Assembly: GCA_003170995.1 (NCBI GenBank) | Contig: PMXT01000078.1 | Coordinates: forward strand, 4,969 to 19,110 | Direction: 5' to 3' | Length of the DNA stretch: 14,142 nucleotides | From: Actinomycetota bacterium | GTDB lineage: Bacteria; Actinomycetota; Thermoleophilia; Gaiellales; Gaiellaceae | Shown: in pieces, positions 1-7,365 of the stretch | Layout: each line of letters starts with the position of its first letter | Numbering within the stretch: the stretch's first letter is position 1 | Notes under the pieces: model-generated | Database searches by the model: none | Told to the model about the DNA's origin: nothing | The model's input: the letters and a program-made list of their open reading frames with translations, nothing else | Translations under genes and position numbers: made by a program

Positions 1-84
1 GTCGTCAATTGAAACGAGCTCTAAGGGTAGCGAGCAACCGCGAAGGTCGCCCTCGGCCCGCGGTTTGCTAGAGATAACTGCCCT

Positions 85-106
85 TTGCAATATCTGTAAA
101 ATGCAA
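85..106. promoter_or_regulatory. possible MarR operator / leaderless promoter
   Basis: An inverted repeat TTGCA (85-89) / TGCAA (102-106) lies just before the MarR start codon. A TAAAAT hexamer at 97-102 inside it could be a -10 element whose transcript would begin at or next to the ATG at 111. No Shine-Dalgarno sequence is visible before that ATG, which would suit a leaderless message. MarR proteins usually repress their own operon through such palindromes. The arms are only 5 bp, so this could be chance. Confidence 0.3.
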
Positions 107-110
107 CGAT

Positions 111-599
111 ATGGCGTGCCGACACAAAACCACTTTGATCGATCAGCAAGCCGATGAGCTCACTCGCCACTGGCTCGAGCTCGGGCACAGAATCATGAGC
201 CGGAAGCTTTCTTCATCGCTACACCCGGAGCTGGCTGGCAGGCTCTCGGGCGGACAGCTGCACGCTCTGATCCTGCTTTCGGAGTGCGGCGAACCGCGAA
301 TCAGCGAGCTCGCTGCCGTGCTCAGCCTCGACGAGAGTACCGTCACACGCCTGGTCGACAAGCTGGAAGCGGTCGGGGCGGCGGAGCGGCGGCGCTCGAC
401 CAGCGACCGGCGCTCGACGACCGTTTTGATAACCGAGGCCGGGCGCGAGATCGTTGCGCTTGCGCACGAGCACCAGCGCGCCTTCCTGGCCGAGGTGTTG
501 TCCGCGCTCGATACCACCGAACGAGCCGAGTTCGTACGCCTCACGGCGAAGGCAGCCGAGGCGCTGCGACTGCGCAGCGCGGAGGTCGTGGGCAAGTGA
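111..599 (+). CDS. MarR-family transcriptional regulator
   Basis: A 162-residue winged-helix regulator of the MarR family, probably controlling the drug exporter that follows. The centre holds the expected helix-turn-helix (residues about 62-88, with LAAVLSLDESTVTRLVDKLE). The wing follows, with the diagnostic SDRRSTTVLITEAGRE at 98-113. The flanking N- and C-terminal helices would form the dimer interface. MarR dimers bind short palindromes and are released by small phenolic or lipophilic ligands; the ligand here cannot be read from sequence. The 3' end overlaps the exporter start in a GTGA junction at 596-599, so the two genes should be co-transcribed and translationally coupled. No ribosome-binding site precedes the ATG at 111. 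An in-frame TTG at 135 is an alternative start, but the N-terminal helix fits either. Confidence 0.88.
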   Translation: MACRHKTTLIDQQADELTRHWLELGHRIMSRKLSSSLHPELAGRLSGGQLHALILLSECGEPRISELAAVLSLDESTVTRLVDKLEAVGAAERRRSTSDRRSTTVLITEAGREIVALAHEHQRAFLAEVLSALDTTERAEFVRLTAKAAEALRLRSAEVVGK

Positions 600-2188
600 A
601 CGAGCAATTCCACTTCACCCACCGTCAGATCCTGATCGTCTACAGCGGCCTGATGTTGGGCATGCTTTTGGCCGCGCTCGACCAGACGGTCGTCTCGGTC
701 GCGATGCCGACGATCGTCGGCAAGCTGCACGGGCTCAACCACTACACGTGGGTGACGATCTCGTACGTCCTGGCGTCCACGATCTCGCTTCCGCTGTGGG
801 GAAAGCTCGGCGACATGTACGGGCGCAAGCAGTTCTTCCAGCTCTCGATCCTGCTCTTCCTGATCGGCTCGGCGCTCTGCGGGCTGTCGCAGACCTACCT
901 CGAGCTGGTGGGCTTCCGTGCCCTGCAGGGGATCGGCTCGGGCGGCCTGATGGTCGGCTCGATGGCGATCATCGGAGACATCGTCCCGCCGCGCGAACGT
1001 GGCCGCTACCAGGGCTACATCGGCTCGGTCTTCGCCGTCTCGACCATCGCCGGACCGCTCGTCGGCGGTCTCATCGTCGACAACTTCTCCTGGCGCTGGA
1101 TCTTCTACGTGAACCTGCCGGTCGGCGTCGTCGCCCTGTTCGTCGTCGGCGCTGTGTTGCATCTGCCCAAGCGCCCCATCTCTCACCAGATCGATTTGCT
1201 CGGCTTCTTCCTCCTGGGGCTCGGCGCCAGCGCCTTGACGGTCGCTCTCATGCTCGGCGGAACGAACTATGCCTGGGGGTCGAACATGATCGTCGGGTTG
1301 TTCGCGGCCGGAGCGATCCTATGCGGGCTCTTCGTCCTACAGGAACGTCGCGCCCCCGAGCCGATGATTCCGCTCTACCTGTTCCGCAACGGGATCTTCA
1401 ACGCCTCCAGCGCCGCCGGCTTCATCGTCGGCCTGGCCATGTTCGGCTCGATGATCTACCTGCCCATGTACATGCAGTTCGTGCACGGAGTCGGGGCCGT
1501 CAGCTCCGGGCTGCGCCTGTTGCCGTTCATGGTGACGATGCTGACGATGTCGATCTTCTCGGGCCGCACGATCTCCAAGCGAGGTCGCTACAGGGTCTTC
1601 CCGATCGTGGGCATGGCCATTACGACGGTCGGCATCTACCTGCTCTCGACGCTCGGCGCCGGCAGCAGTTACGCCAAGTTGGCGCTCTTCATCGCCATCC
1701 TGGGCCTGGGCATGGGCATGGTCATGCAGGTGCTGGTGCTCGTCGTTCAGAACGCTGTCGAGTACAAGGACCTGGGCGTGGCGACCTCGTCGTCCACCTT
1801 CTTCCGCTCGATGGGGAGCGTTTTAGGGCTGTCCATCTTCGGCGCAATCTTCGCTCACCGCTTCAACTACCTGCTGCCCAGAACTTTGACCAAACCCGAG
1901 CTCGCCGACCTTGTCAGTCGCCATCTGAGCGTCCAGCAGCTGACCCCGAAGAAAATGAAGCTTCTGCTCGGGCGCGAGCACCTGATCGAGGTCTTCGCTC
2001 ACTCGATCCACTCGGTCTTCATCTGGGGTGTGCCGTTCGCCGTCGCGGGCTTCGTGATCACGCTCTTCCTACGCGAGATACCGCTGCGCCAACGCAAACA
2101 GCCCACCAAGGCGAGCGCCGCCGAGGATCCGGAGATGACGGTAGAGGCGGGAGAAGTCGAACCGGAGCCGGTGGGTGAGGCGGGCTGA
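596..2188 (+). CDS. DHA2-family (14-TM) MFS drug exporter
   Basis: A 530-residue proton-driven multidrug efflux protein of the major facilitator superfamily, EmrB/QacA (DHA2) type, in the cytoplasmic membrane. The start is GTG at 596, overlapping the stop of the MarR gene. The first membrane segment carries the DHA motif around LAALDQTVVSVAMPTI (acidic D29). The cytoplasmic loop motif A, GKLGDMYGRK, follows at about residues 69-78. FRALQGIGSGG and a motif C-like stretch (STIAGPLVGG) come next. About fourteen hydrophobic segments can be counted and the length is typical. The last 35 residues form a charged cytoplasmic tail rich in Glu and Pro. Pairing with a MarR regulator suggests induction by the exported compounds. 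Antibiotic, dye or lipid-like substrates are all possible. Confidence 0.92.
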   Translation: MNEQFHFTHRQILIVYSGLMLGMLLAALDQTVVSVAMPTIVGKLHGLNHYTWVTISYVLASTISLPLWGKLGDMYGRKQFFQLSILLFLIGSALCGLSQTYLELVGFRALQGIGSGGLMVGSMAIIGDIVPPRERGRYQGYIGSVFAVSTIAGPLVGGLIVDNFSWRWIFYVNLPVGVVALFVVGAVLHLPKRPISHQIDLLGFFLLGLGASALTVALMLGGTNYAWGSNMIVGLFAAGAILCGLFVLQERRAPEPMIPLYLFRNGIFNASSAAGFIVGLAMFGSMIYLPMYMQFVHGVGAVSSGLRLLPFMVTMLTMSIFSGRTISKRGRYRVFPIVGMAITTVGIYLLSTLGAGSSYAKLALFIAILGLGMGMVMQVLVLVVQNAVEYKDLGVATSSSTFFRSMGSVLGLSIFGAIFAHRFNYLLPRTLTKPELADLVSRHLSVQQLTPKKMKLLLGREHLIEVFAHSIHSVFIWGVPFAVAGFVITLFLREIPLRQRKQPTKASAAEDPEMTVEAGEVEPEPVGEAG

Positions 2189-2194
2189 GCCCGC
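2180..2194 (+). terminator. stem-loop spanning the exporter stop codon
   Basis: GCGGGC-TGA-GCCCGC is a perfect 6-bp GC stem whose loop is the exporter's stop codon. No U-run follows, so it is a weak terminator candidate. It may instead protect the 3' end of the marR-MFS message. Confidence 0.35.
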
Positions 2195-2198
2195 AGCA

Positions 2199-2247
2199 CC
2201 GGTTTAGGAGCGGATGTTTTAGCCCCGGTTTAGGAGCGGATGTTTTA
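2199..2247. repeat. tandem direct repeat (2 x 23 bp) before the acyltransferase
   Basis: The same 23-bp sequence occurs at 2199-2221 and 2225-2247, a 26-bp period. It begins CCGGTTTAGGAG and ends CGGATGTTTTA. Each copy contains an SD-like TAGGAG followed by ATG three bases after the GGAG core. In the second copy that ATG (2240) opens a 7-codon reading frame whose TGA (2261-2263) overlaps the acyltransferase ATG at 2260. The repeat could be a double operator, a duplicated leader-peptide start or a recent duplication. Confidence 0.75.
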
Positions 2248-2259
2248 TGCTGACGCCGT

Positions 2260-4293
2260 ATGACGCGGCGACCTGATATTCAAGGCCTCCGCGCCGTCGC
2301 GGTGCTGCTCGTCATCGCCTATCACGCCGGGTTCTCGGTTCCGGGCGGATTCACAGGCGTCGATATCTTCTTCGTCATTTCTGGCTTCGTGATTACGGGG
2401 ACGCTGCTCGCGGAGCTATCCGCCACGGGTCATATCAGCTTCTCTCGTTTCTACGTTCGTCGAATTAGGCGGTTGCTACCGGCGCTTGCTTTGATGCTTG
2501 TCTTCGTCGTCTTGGTTGGAGTGCTGACAGACCCGATCGGAGCGCAACACCAAGCGGCAATGACCGGGGTCTTCGCCTCGTTTTTCAGCGCCAACGGCTA
2601 CCTCTATCACCTCGGAACCGGCTATTTCGATGTCAGCACGACACTTAACCCGCTACTTCACACCTGGACACTCGCCGTAGAAGAGCAGTTCTACGTTGTC
2701 TTCCCAGCCCTACTGGCGCTGGGTTGGTGGCTCGGAAGCAGACGACTTGCGCGGCGCAGGAGCCGGGTCGTTGCCTCGGTAGTCATCGGGCTGGCCTGCG
2801 TCTCCTCCTTCGTTCTTTCCTTCGCGCTTTCGAGTGGGTATATAGCGGCGAGCCAAGCGAACGCTAATCGGCTTGCCTTTTACGCGTCACCGACTCGGGC
2901 CTGGGAGTTCGGAGTTGGAGCCCTTCTCGTGCTCGCATCACCTTTATTCACACGCCTCCCTACCTGGGGCACTATCCTCGCCGGAACCGGTGGCGCGGTG
3001 GCGATTGCCGTCGCGGCTTTCTCCGTTCACGAGGCGGGCTTCCGCGAGACCTCCGCGCTGGTACCGGTCGGTGGCGCCTGTCTGCTTGTAGTCGCCGGGA
3101 TCGGATCCCAGGTCGGCGTATCTCGCTTGCTCTCTCTAGGGCCGTTGGTCTGGATCGGCGACCTCTCTTACAGCCTCTACCTGTGGCACTGGCCGCTGAT
3201 CGTGTTTGCCAAGGCGCTGTTACCCGATCGACCTAGGGTGGCCGTGATAGCAGCCGCTCTGTCGCTGCTCCCCGCCTGGCTCTCGTATCGCTACGTCGAG
3301 AACCCGATTCGCTACCACGTACGACTGGGCTCACGGTCGCGCGTGGCCGGCCGGACGGCTATTGCGCTCGCCTCGGTTTGCATCCTTCTGCCGATTGGCG
3401 CGAATACCGGGTTGCTGAAGGTGCAAGACAGGTTGGGTAAGACTTCGAGCTTGACTGGCTGGCAACGCAGTCAGGCCTCGCATGCCGACGTCACTCGTGG
3501 ATGCGATAGCCGGACGCCCTTAGGGGAGCGTAGAGACGGCGCATGCACGTGGCCAGTTTCGAGTTCTCGCGGAGAAATCGTGCTGGTGGGAGATTCGTAT
3601 GCCGGCCAGTTTTCCGAGCCCGTGACGCGTGCGGGTAACCGAGCCGGGTTCGACGTCACAGTAGTCACAGCCTCGAGTTGCCCCTTCGTGAACGTACGAA
3701 GGCCGAGTGGTCTCGTTGATTACTCGAGCTGCTTGCGCTTTGGCTCGAGAACACTCAAAGCCCTTGTTAGCCTTCATCCGAGCCTGGTGGTGGTGGCAAC
3801 CAGCACGGCCCACTATCTCCAGGACTCGGGCATCGCGCTCGGTGCCGCGGGCTCCTCCGCGATTACCTACGACAGCCGCAAGAAAGCGCGCCTATGGAAA
3901 TCGGCGCTGGAATCGACGCTTCTTCGCCTGAACCGGGCCGGGGCGCCCGTACTGTTGGTTCATCCAATACCGGCGCTTCCGTACGACCCCAACGAGTGCG
4001 CGGTCGTACAAGTACTAACGGGTGGGTGCGAAGACAAGATCTCGCAACGTGATGCGAACGCCCGGCTGAGGCTCGCGCTCCGGGTGGAAGACGCGGCGAT
4101 CGGCGGCGCCTCGTCCACCTGGGGCCTGAACCTGGAAAACGAGATTTGCCGCGGAGGCAGCTGCTCGAGCAAACGCGGCGATACGTTCCAGTATCGAACC
4201 GCTGATCATCTCAGCGTCGACGGTGCGCTAATGCTGACCGACTCTTTCTACGAGGAAATCAAGGTCCACGCCATCCAGCGCTCGCACCGCTAG
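2260..4293 (+). CDS. OafA-like acyltransferase-3 with C-terminal SGNH domain
   Basis: A 677-residue integral membrane O-acyltransferase, probably acetylating a cell-surface glycan or lipid-linked saccharide. Residues 1 to about 390 form the acyltransferase-3 membrane domain. It opens with RPDIQGLRAVAVLLVIAYHAGF, where H22 is the likely catalytic His, continues with GVDIFFVISGFVITG, and has HTWTLAVEEQFYVVFP near 130-145. From about 435 an SGNH-hydrolase-like extracytoplasmic domain follows: GEIVLVGDSYAGQF gives the block I serine S446, and ADHLSVDG gives H650. An Asp sits directly before that His, whereas the residue three before it is Thr rather than the usual Asp. In studied relatives the membrane domain passes an acyl group to the SGNH domain, which modifies the sugar. 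The ATG at 2260 has no close SD and may depend on the upstream repeat or mini-ORF. Its GC content looks slightly lower than that of its neighbours. Confidence 0.9.
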   Translation: MTRRPDIQGLRAVAVLLVIAYHAGFSVPGGFTGVDIFFVISGFVITGTLLAELSATGHISFSRFYVRRIRRLLPALALMLVFVVLVGVLTDPIGAQHQAAMTGVFASFFSANGYLYHLGTGYFDVSTTLNPLLHTWTLAVEEQFYVVFPALLALGWWLGSRRLARRRSRVVASVVIGLACVSSFVLSFALSSGYIAASQANANRLAFYASPTRAWEFGVGALLVLASPLFTRLPTWGTILAGTGGAVAIAVAAFSVHEAGFRETSALVPVGGACLLVVAGIGSQVGVSRLLSLGPLVWIGDLSYSLYLWHWPLIVFAKALLPDRPRVAVIAAALSLLPAWLSYRYVENPIRYHVRLGSRSRVAGRTAIALASVCILLPIGANTGLLKVQDRLGKTSSLTGWQRSQASHADVTRGCDSRTPLGERRDGACTWPVSSSRGEIVLVGDSYAGQFSEPVTRAGNRAGFDVTVVTASSCPFVNVRRPSGLVDYSSCLRFGSRTLKALVSLHPSLVVVATSTAHYLQDSGIALGAAGSSAITYDSRKKARLWKSALESTLLRLNRAGAPVLLVHPIPALPYDPNECAVVQVLTGGCEDKISQRDANARLRLALRVEDAAIGGASSTWGLNLENEICRGGSCSSKRGDTFQYRTADHLSVDGALMLTDSFYEEIKVHAIQRSHR

Positions 4294-4575
4294 CGGTGCC
4301 TGCAGCCAATCCCAGATCACGTAAAGCATCGCCGAAATCAGAAGCAGACCGACGAGCAGGAGGATCAGGTCGCCGGCGACGAGCCTCGCGCTGGTCAGAT
4401 CCGTCGGCCCCGATACGTGGTCAAGGGAGCGGCTACTACCCAAAGCGACGAGAAAGACCAGCAAAACCACGCCTAATGCGAGCATAGGGGCGTGGCCTTC
4501 GATGCGCGCGCGGCGGCTTGCCGACGCGGGTTGATCCGGTATCGATTGCCTCTCAGGCATATCCGAACGCTGCAT
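4228..4575 (-). pseudogene. two-TM membrane protein, probably 3'-truncated
   Basis: An open frame of 115 codons, convergent with the acyltransferase and overlapping its last 66 bases. The first ~90 residues look like genuine protein: a charged N-terminus, a hydrophobic helix (about 31-48, MLALGVVLLVFLVALG), a short GPTDLTS-containing loop, and a second helix (about 67-89, ending YVIWDW). This layout resembles the N-terminus of actinobacterial DUF4129-type proteins from transglutaminase operons, but that resemblance is by eye. The last ~22 residues are merely the antisense of the acyltransferase 3' end, so the original C-terminal part seems lost. A plausible reading is that insertion of the acyltransferase unit cut off the 3' part. 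It could instead be a real small membrane protein with a convergent overlap. The alternative start is the ATG at 4560. Confidence 0.42.
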
Positions 4576-4665
4576 CTTCGCCTAGGTTTCGGGCGTTCGG
4601 ACGCCGCTCGCTCGAAAAGAATACTGCAGAAAAGGCCTCGGCGCGGTAATCTTCGAGGCGATCGA

Positions 4666-4733
4666 AGGACGAGTACCGGGATGCGTTTCCTCGCGTTCCT
4701 TGCTTGTTCGCAAAATGGCAAGGAGGTGAGTTA
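4666..4733 (+). promoter_or_regulatory. cspA-1 5' leader with SD-sequestering hairpin
   Basis: This leader contains a stem formed by TCCTTGC (4697-4703) and GCAAGGA (4718-4724). G-U pairs 4696-4725 and 4704-4717 extend it to 9 bp. The 3' arm contains most of the SD (AGGAGG, 4721-4726), seven bases before the ATG at 4734. A 14-base block AGGACGAGTACCGG (4666-4679) upstream is identical in the second csp leader (8644-8657). Known cspA messages are controlled by cold-dependent leader refolding. Here the visible geometry would hide the SD when folded and expose it when opened. Confidence 0.6.
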
Positions 4734-4940
4734 ATGGCAACCGGAACCGTCAAGTGGTTCAACAACGACAAGGGATACGGGTTCATCACGCCCGAAGACG
4801 GCGGGAAGGACCTGTTCGTCCACCACACAGGCATCGAGGGCGAAGGCTTCAAGAGCCTGCCCGAAGGCGCTCGCGTCGAGTTCGAGGCGGTTGAGGGCGA
4901 GAAGGGCCCTCGGGCCACGAGCGTTCGCGTTGTTGGCTGA
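4734..4940 (+). CDS. cold-shock protein, CspA family (copy 1)
   Basis: A 68-residue single cold-shock domain protein, a nucleic-acid chaperone that melts secondary structure in mRNA. Both RNA-binding motifs are present: RNP1 KGYGFI at 13-18 and RNP2 DLFVHH at 26-31, with the aromatic KWF at 7-9. The length is standard. The start is the ATG at 4734, seven bases after a full AGGAGG. It differs from the second copy in the window (8712-8918) at only 9 of 68 residues, all after residue 31. It is monocistronic, followed by a strong hairpin at 4959-5012. The SD lies in a leader stem shared with the second copy, which suggests post-transcriptional control. Whether it is cold-induced or constitutive cannot be told from sequence. 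Confidence 0.96.
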   Translation: MATGTVKWFNNDKGYGFITPEDGGKDLFVHHTGIEGEGFKSLPEGARVEFEAVEGEKGPRATSVRVVG

Positions 4941-4958
4941 TAAGGCTTGAAGAAACGA

Positions 4959-5012
4959 GAAGGCGCCGCCGGAGCTGCACCGCGTTAACGCGGCAAGCAA
5001 GGCGGCGCCTTC
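4959..5012 (+). terminator. nested hairpin terminator after cspA-1
   Basis: GAAGGCGCCGCC (4959-4970) and GGCGGCGCCTTC (5001-5012) are perfect 12-bp arms. They enclose a second perfect palindrome, CCGCGTTAACGCGG (4980-4993). The following bases (GGTCTTTGCGG) hold only a short T-run, so termination may be imperfect. It separates cspA from the haemolysin III-type gene. Confidence 0.7.
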
Positions 5013-5062
5013 GGTCTTTGCGGACGGGTAGCGGGTCCGTCCGAGAAAAGCGGAGAGTTCTA

Positions 5063-5704
5063 GTGACAGAGAGGGTGAAGCCGCGCCTACGCGGCGTCTT
5101 CCACGAATGGGCGTTCTTCCTGGCGATACCGCTGGGGGTCGCGCTGGTGCTCGTGACCGACACGACTCGTGGCCGCGTTGCCGCCGCCGTGTTCGCGCTA
5201 AGTGTTGTGACGATGTTCGGAGCGAGCGCGCTCTACCACCGGCCGGACTGGACACCCAGCCGGCGTGTCTGGTTGCGCCGGCTCGACCACGCCGGGATCT
5301 ACTGCCTGATCGCGGGCAGCTATACGCCGGTCGGGCTGCTCGCCCTACACGGCTCCTGGAGTGTCGTGGTACTGGCGATCGTCTGGAGCGGATGCGCGGC
5401 CGCGATCTTCATCAGGCTCTTCTGGATCAGCGCGCCCAAGTGGCTTTCCGCGGTCGTCGCCATCGCGCTCGGCTGGGTCGGCGTCGTCGCCATGCCCGAG
5501 ATCTACTTCCATGCAGGCCTCGCTTGCCTGCTCCTGATCCTGGGCGGCGGCATCCTCTACAGCGTGGGCGCCGCGATCTACGCGACCAAGCGGCCGGATC
5601 CATTCCCGGCCGTGTTCGGCTACCACGAGATCTTCCATGCGCTGATCGTGATCGCGGTAGCGCTCCAGTACAGTGCGATCGCCTTCTACGTCGTACCGAC
5701 GTAG
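5063..5704 (+). CDS. haemolysin III / PAQR-type membrane protein
   Basis: A 213-residue seven-TM protein of the haemolysin III (YqfA/PAQR) family. The conserved signature residues are all present: HEWAF near the start, SALYHR with S55 and H59, RLDHAGIY with D75, GSYTPVGLLAL, and HEIFH with H188 and H192. In the structurally studied PAQR relatives, equivalent histidines and the Asp/Ser cluster bind a zinc ion in the membrane, implying hydrolase activity on lipid amide or ester bonds. The bacterial proteins remain poorly understood despite the name. The GTG at 5063 is chosen because GGAG (5052-5055) lies seven bases upstream; a longer frame from a TTG at 5018 would run into the csp terminator. 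It is convergent with the hydrolase gene, 50 bases away. Confidence 0.92.
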   Translation: MTERVKPRLRGVFHEWAFFLAIPLGVALVLVTDTTRGRVAAAVFALSVVTMFGASALYHRPDWTPSRRVWLRRLDHAGIYCLIAGSYTPVGLLALHGSWSVVVLAIVWSGCAAAIFIRLFWISAPKWLSAVVAIALGWVGVVAMPEIYFHAGLACLLLILGGGILYSVGAAIYATKRPDPFPAVFGYHEIFHALIVIAVALQYSAIAFYVVPT

Positions 5705-5754
5705 TGGGTCCGCGCGATCGGAGCAAGCCGAACGTGAGGTTGGGGCGGACGTTC

Positions 5755-6744
5755 TCAACTGCTCACGGCCGCGAGCTGCTCGACCAGGCGGGCGAAGCGG
5801 TCCGTGTCCTGGAACATCATCATGTGCGCCGCGCCGGCGAAGATCTCGAGTCGGGCATGGGGGATGCGAGCGGCGATCAACCGGGCGTTCGCGGGCGGTA
5901 CGAGTTGATCGAGAGCGCCGTTGGTGACGAGCACCGGGACTCTGATCCGCGGTAGCGCGTTGTAGGTGGCGTTCGCCCGGGCAAAGCGGATCTCGGCCTC
6001 TTCCTGTCTTCTCGAGATCTGGCGGCTCACCCTCTCGGGCGGGATGGCCAGCAGGCCGGCGAGATAGGCAAATGCGGCGGGGCGCGCCGAAGCCGGGAAG
6101 AGCGATTCGAGTAGACCTGCCAGCCCGGAAGAATCGCGCGAGCGGAACGCGGCCTCGGTACGCGCCGAGGGCTGAACTGTGGTCGGGCCGCCGGCCGTGG
6201 CGCCCGAGACAACCAGAGCGCTCACCTTGCCGGGGTGGCGTGCGGTCATCGCTAGGCCGATCTCGCCACCGGTTGACCAGCCGACGACTATCGCCTTGCG
6301 GATGTCGAGCGCATCGAGCAATCGTGCGCTGTCGTCGGCCATCAGTTCGATCGTGAGCGGGCGTGCGGGCTGGTCGCTCGAGTAACCGATGCCGCGGTTG
6401 TCGAACATCGTCACGCGGAAGTGCTCGCCCAGGCGTCTCCGTAGGAACGGGCCCCACTCGACCATCGACGAGCTCTGACCAACGATCAGGAGTAGCGGCG
6501 GGCCGCTTCCGAACTGGCGATAGCCGATCGTGATCCCGCCGGCTCGTACCCGGCGCACGGGCCCCAGGAAGGCCGCCATCCCGACTGGGCGTGTGCCCGG
6601 CACGAGCGTTCCGGTCGTGGCCGTCGGTGTTGCTCTTGCGTTCTGCTGCCGGGCGCCGCCGCATCCCGTAAGCAGGCTCAGGGCTATGAGCACGAGCGCG
6701 GCTTGGCACAGGCCCCGTCCGCCCCACGGAGGTCTCGTCGTCAT
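5755..6744 (-). CDS. alpha/beta-hydrolase, predicted lipoprotein
   Basis: A 329-residue alpha/beta-hydrolase-fold protein exported as a lipoprotein. The N-terminus has basic residues, a hydrophobic stretch and a lipobox L25-T-G-C28, followed by a Thr/Ala-rich linker to about residue 50. The catalytic set is readable: nucleophile elbow GWSTGG (S157), acid D279 in NGALDQLVPP, and H307 in GAAHMMMFQ. FDNRGIGYSS at 114-123 is the usual strand-4 region. The oxyanion-hole stretch is GQSSSMVEW rather than HG-x-G. It could be an esterase, lipase or haloperoxidase-like enzyme; the substrate is unknown. It lies 61 bases downstream of the IF-1 gene on the same strand and may share its transcript. No good SD is visible at the ATG at 6744. 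Confidence 0.85.
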   Translation of the reverse strand: MTTRPPWGGRGLCQAALVLIALSLLTGCGGARQQNARATPTATTGTLVPGTRPVGMAAFLGPVRRVRAGGITIGYRQFGSGPPLLLIVGQSSSMVEWGPFLRRRLGEHFRVTMFDNRGIGYSSDQPARPLTIELMADDSARLLDALDIRKAIVVGWSTGGEIGLAMTARHPGKVSALVVSGATAGGPTTVQPSARTEAAFRSRDSSGLAGLLESLFPASARPAAFAYLAGLLAIPPERVSRQISRRQEEAEIRFARANATYNALPRIRVPVLVTNGALDQLVPPANARLIAARIPHARLEIFAGAAHMMMFQDTDRFARLVEQLAAVSS

Positions 6745-6805
6745 GACCCTGTGACGATACGCCTCGTCGCTGGATCCGACTCCGCAGAATCTCTCGGCTT
6801 CGCCG

Positions 6806-7024
6806 CTATCTGAAGCGGAAGACGATCCGCCCGCGGGTCAGATCGTAGGCGGACAGCTCGACCTTCACACGATCGCCCGGGAGCACGCGAATCCGGTAGC
6901 GCCGCATCTTGCCGGCGGTGTAGGCCTGAGTCTCGTGCCCGTTGTCGAGCTCGATTCGGTACTTCCCGTTGCTCAGCGCCTCGGCGACCACGCCCTCGAA
7001 CTCGATCTTCTCTTCCTTCGCCAT
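6806..7024 (-). CDS. infA: translation initiation factor IF-1 (stand-alone copy)
   Basis: A 72-residue OB-fold protein matching IF-1 along its full length: [11 protein letters not shown] start, [13 protein letters not shown] in the middle, and the hallmark [17 protein letters not shown] and [15 protein letters not shown]-1 binds the 30S A site next to IF-2 and IF-3, and it can also act as an RNA chaperone. Two points are unusual. It sits outside the map-infA-rpmJ-rpsM ribosomal cluster where actinobacteria usually keep infA, and the usual HISGKMR is YTAGKMR here, so it may be a second paralog. No SD precedes the ATG, so the message may be leaderless or weakly translated. Divergent from the helicase, co-directional with the hydrolase. 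Confidence 0.94.
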   Translation of the reverse strand: MAKEEKIEFEGVVAEALSNGKYRIELDNGHETQAYTAGKMRRYRIRVLPGDRVKVELSAYDLTRGRIVFRFR

Positions 7025-7365
7025 TGGACTAGACGGCGCCGATGAAATCGAAGATTGTCAAGGCTTCTTCAATGTGGCCTGCGGCGATATCGCCGAGCGC
7101 TCGATATATATCTGGGGATTTCGCAGTATCGCGTTCCATCCAGAATGCACCTTCTTTCCTGTGCGGAGTGGGGAGAAGGCGCCTGCGCGCGGACCGCACT
7201 CACAAATAGCCTCATTTACCGTAGCAGCTCTCGGGACTGCGGCTGCTTCTGCTACCGTCTCGGGACTAACGGTGATTTGCCGTTTCGTGGGATTAAACTT
7301 CTCGTTCCTCCTTTGTGCGGTTTCGAGTCGATGATCTCGAACCAGTAATCAAGGAGTTGAACAAT
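7025..7365. promoter_or_regulatory. divergent infA/helicase regulatory region
   Basis: About 340 non-coding bases between the divergent IF-1 and helicase genes. Near the IF-1 side are three back-to-back palindromes: GGCGATATCGCC (7083-7094), CGAGCGCTCG (7094-7103) and GATATATATC (7103-7112). Near the helicase side, GTAGCAG (7221-7227) pairs with CTGCTAC (7249-7255), and TCTCGGGACT occurs twice (7229-7238 and 7258-7267). Closest to the helicase, CTCCTT (7308-7313) is complementary to the SD AAGGAG (7351-7356) and encloses a hairpin of GGTTTCGAG (7319-7327) with CTCGAACC (7336-7343). Promoters must lie here, but no convincing -35/-10 pair was found. Confidence 0.55.

Noticed and set aside
143..1186. 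Long minus-strand frame of 347 codons opposite the MarR and exporter genes
   Set aside because: It is antisense to two strongly supported genes, is rich in Arg/Asp/Glu as expected for GC-rich shadow frames, and has no recognisable motif.
2199..2247. Tandem repeat as a CRISPR fragment
   Set aside because: Only two copies with 3 bases between them, no spacers and no cas genes.
5345..6727. Long minus-strand frame of 460 codons across the haemolysin III-type and hydrolase genes
   Set aside because: It is a different frame of the hydrolase gene, with Arg/Pro/Gly-rich low-complexity translation. The hydrolase frame has a lipobox and catalytic triad.
7033..7061. Perfect TTGACA (-35 type) on the minus strand at 7056-7061 upstream of infA
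   Set aside because: At the proper spacing the bases read CGCCGT, which is not a -10 element, so it was not called a promoter.
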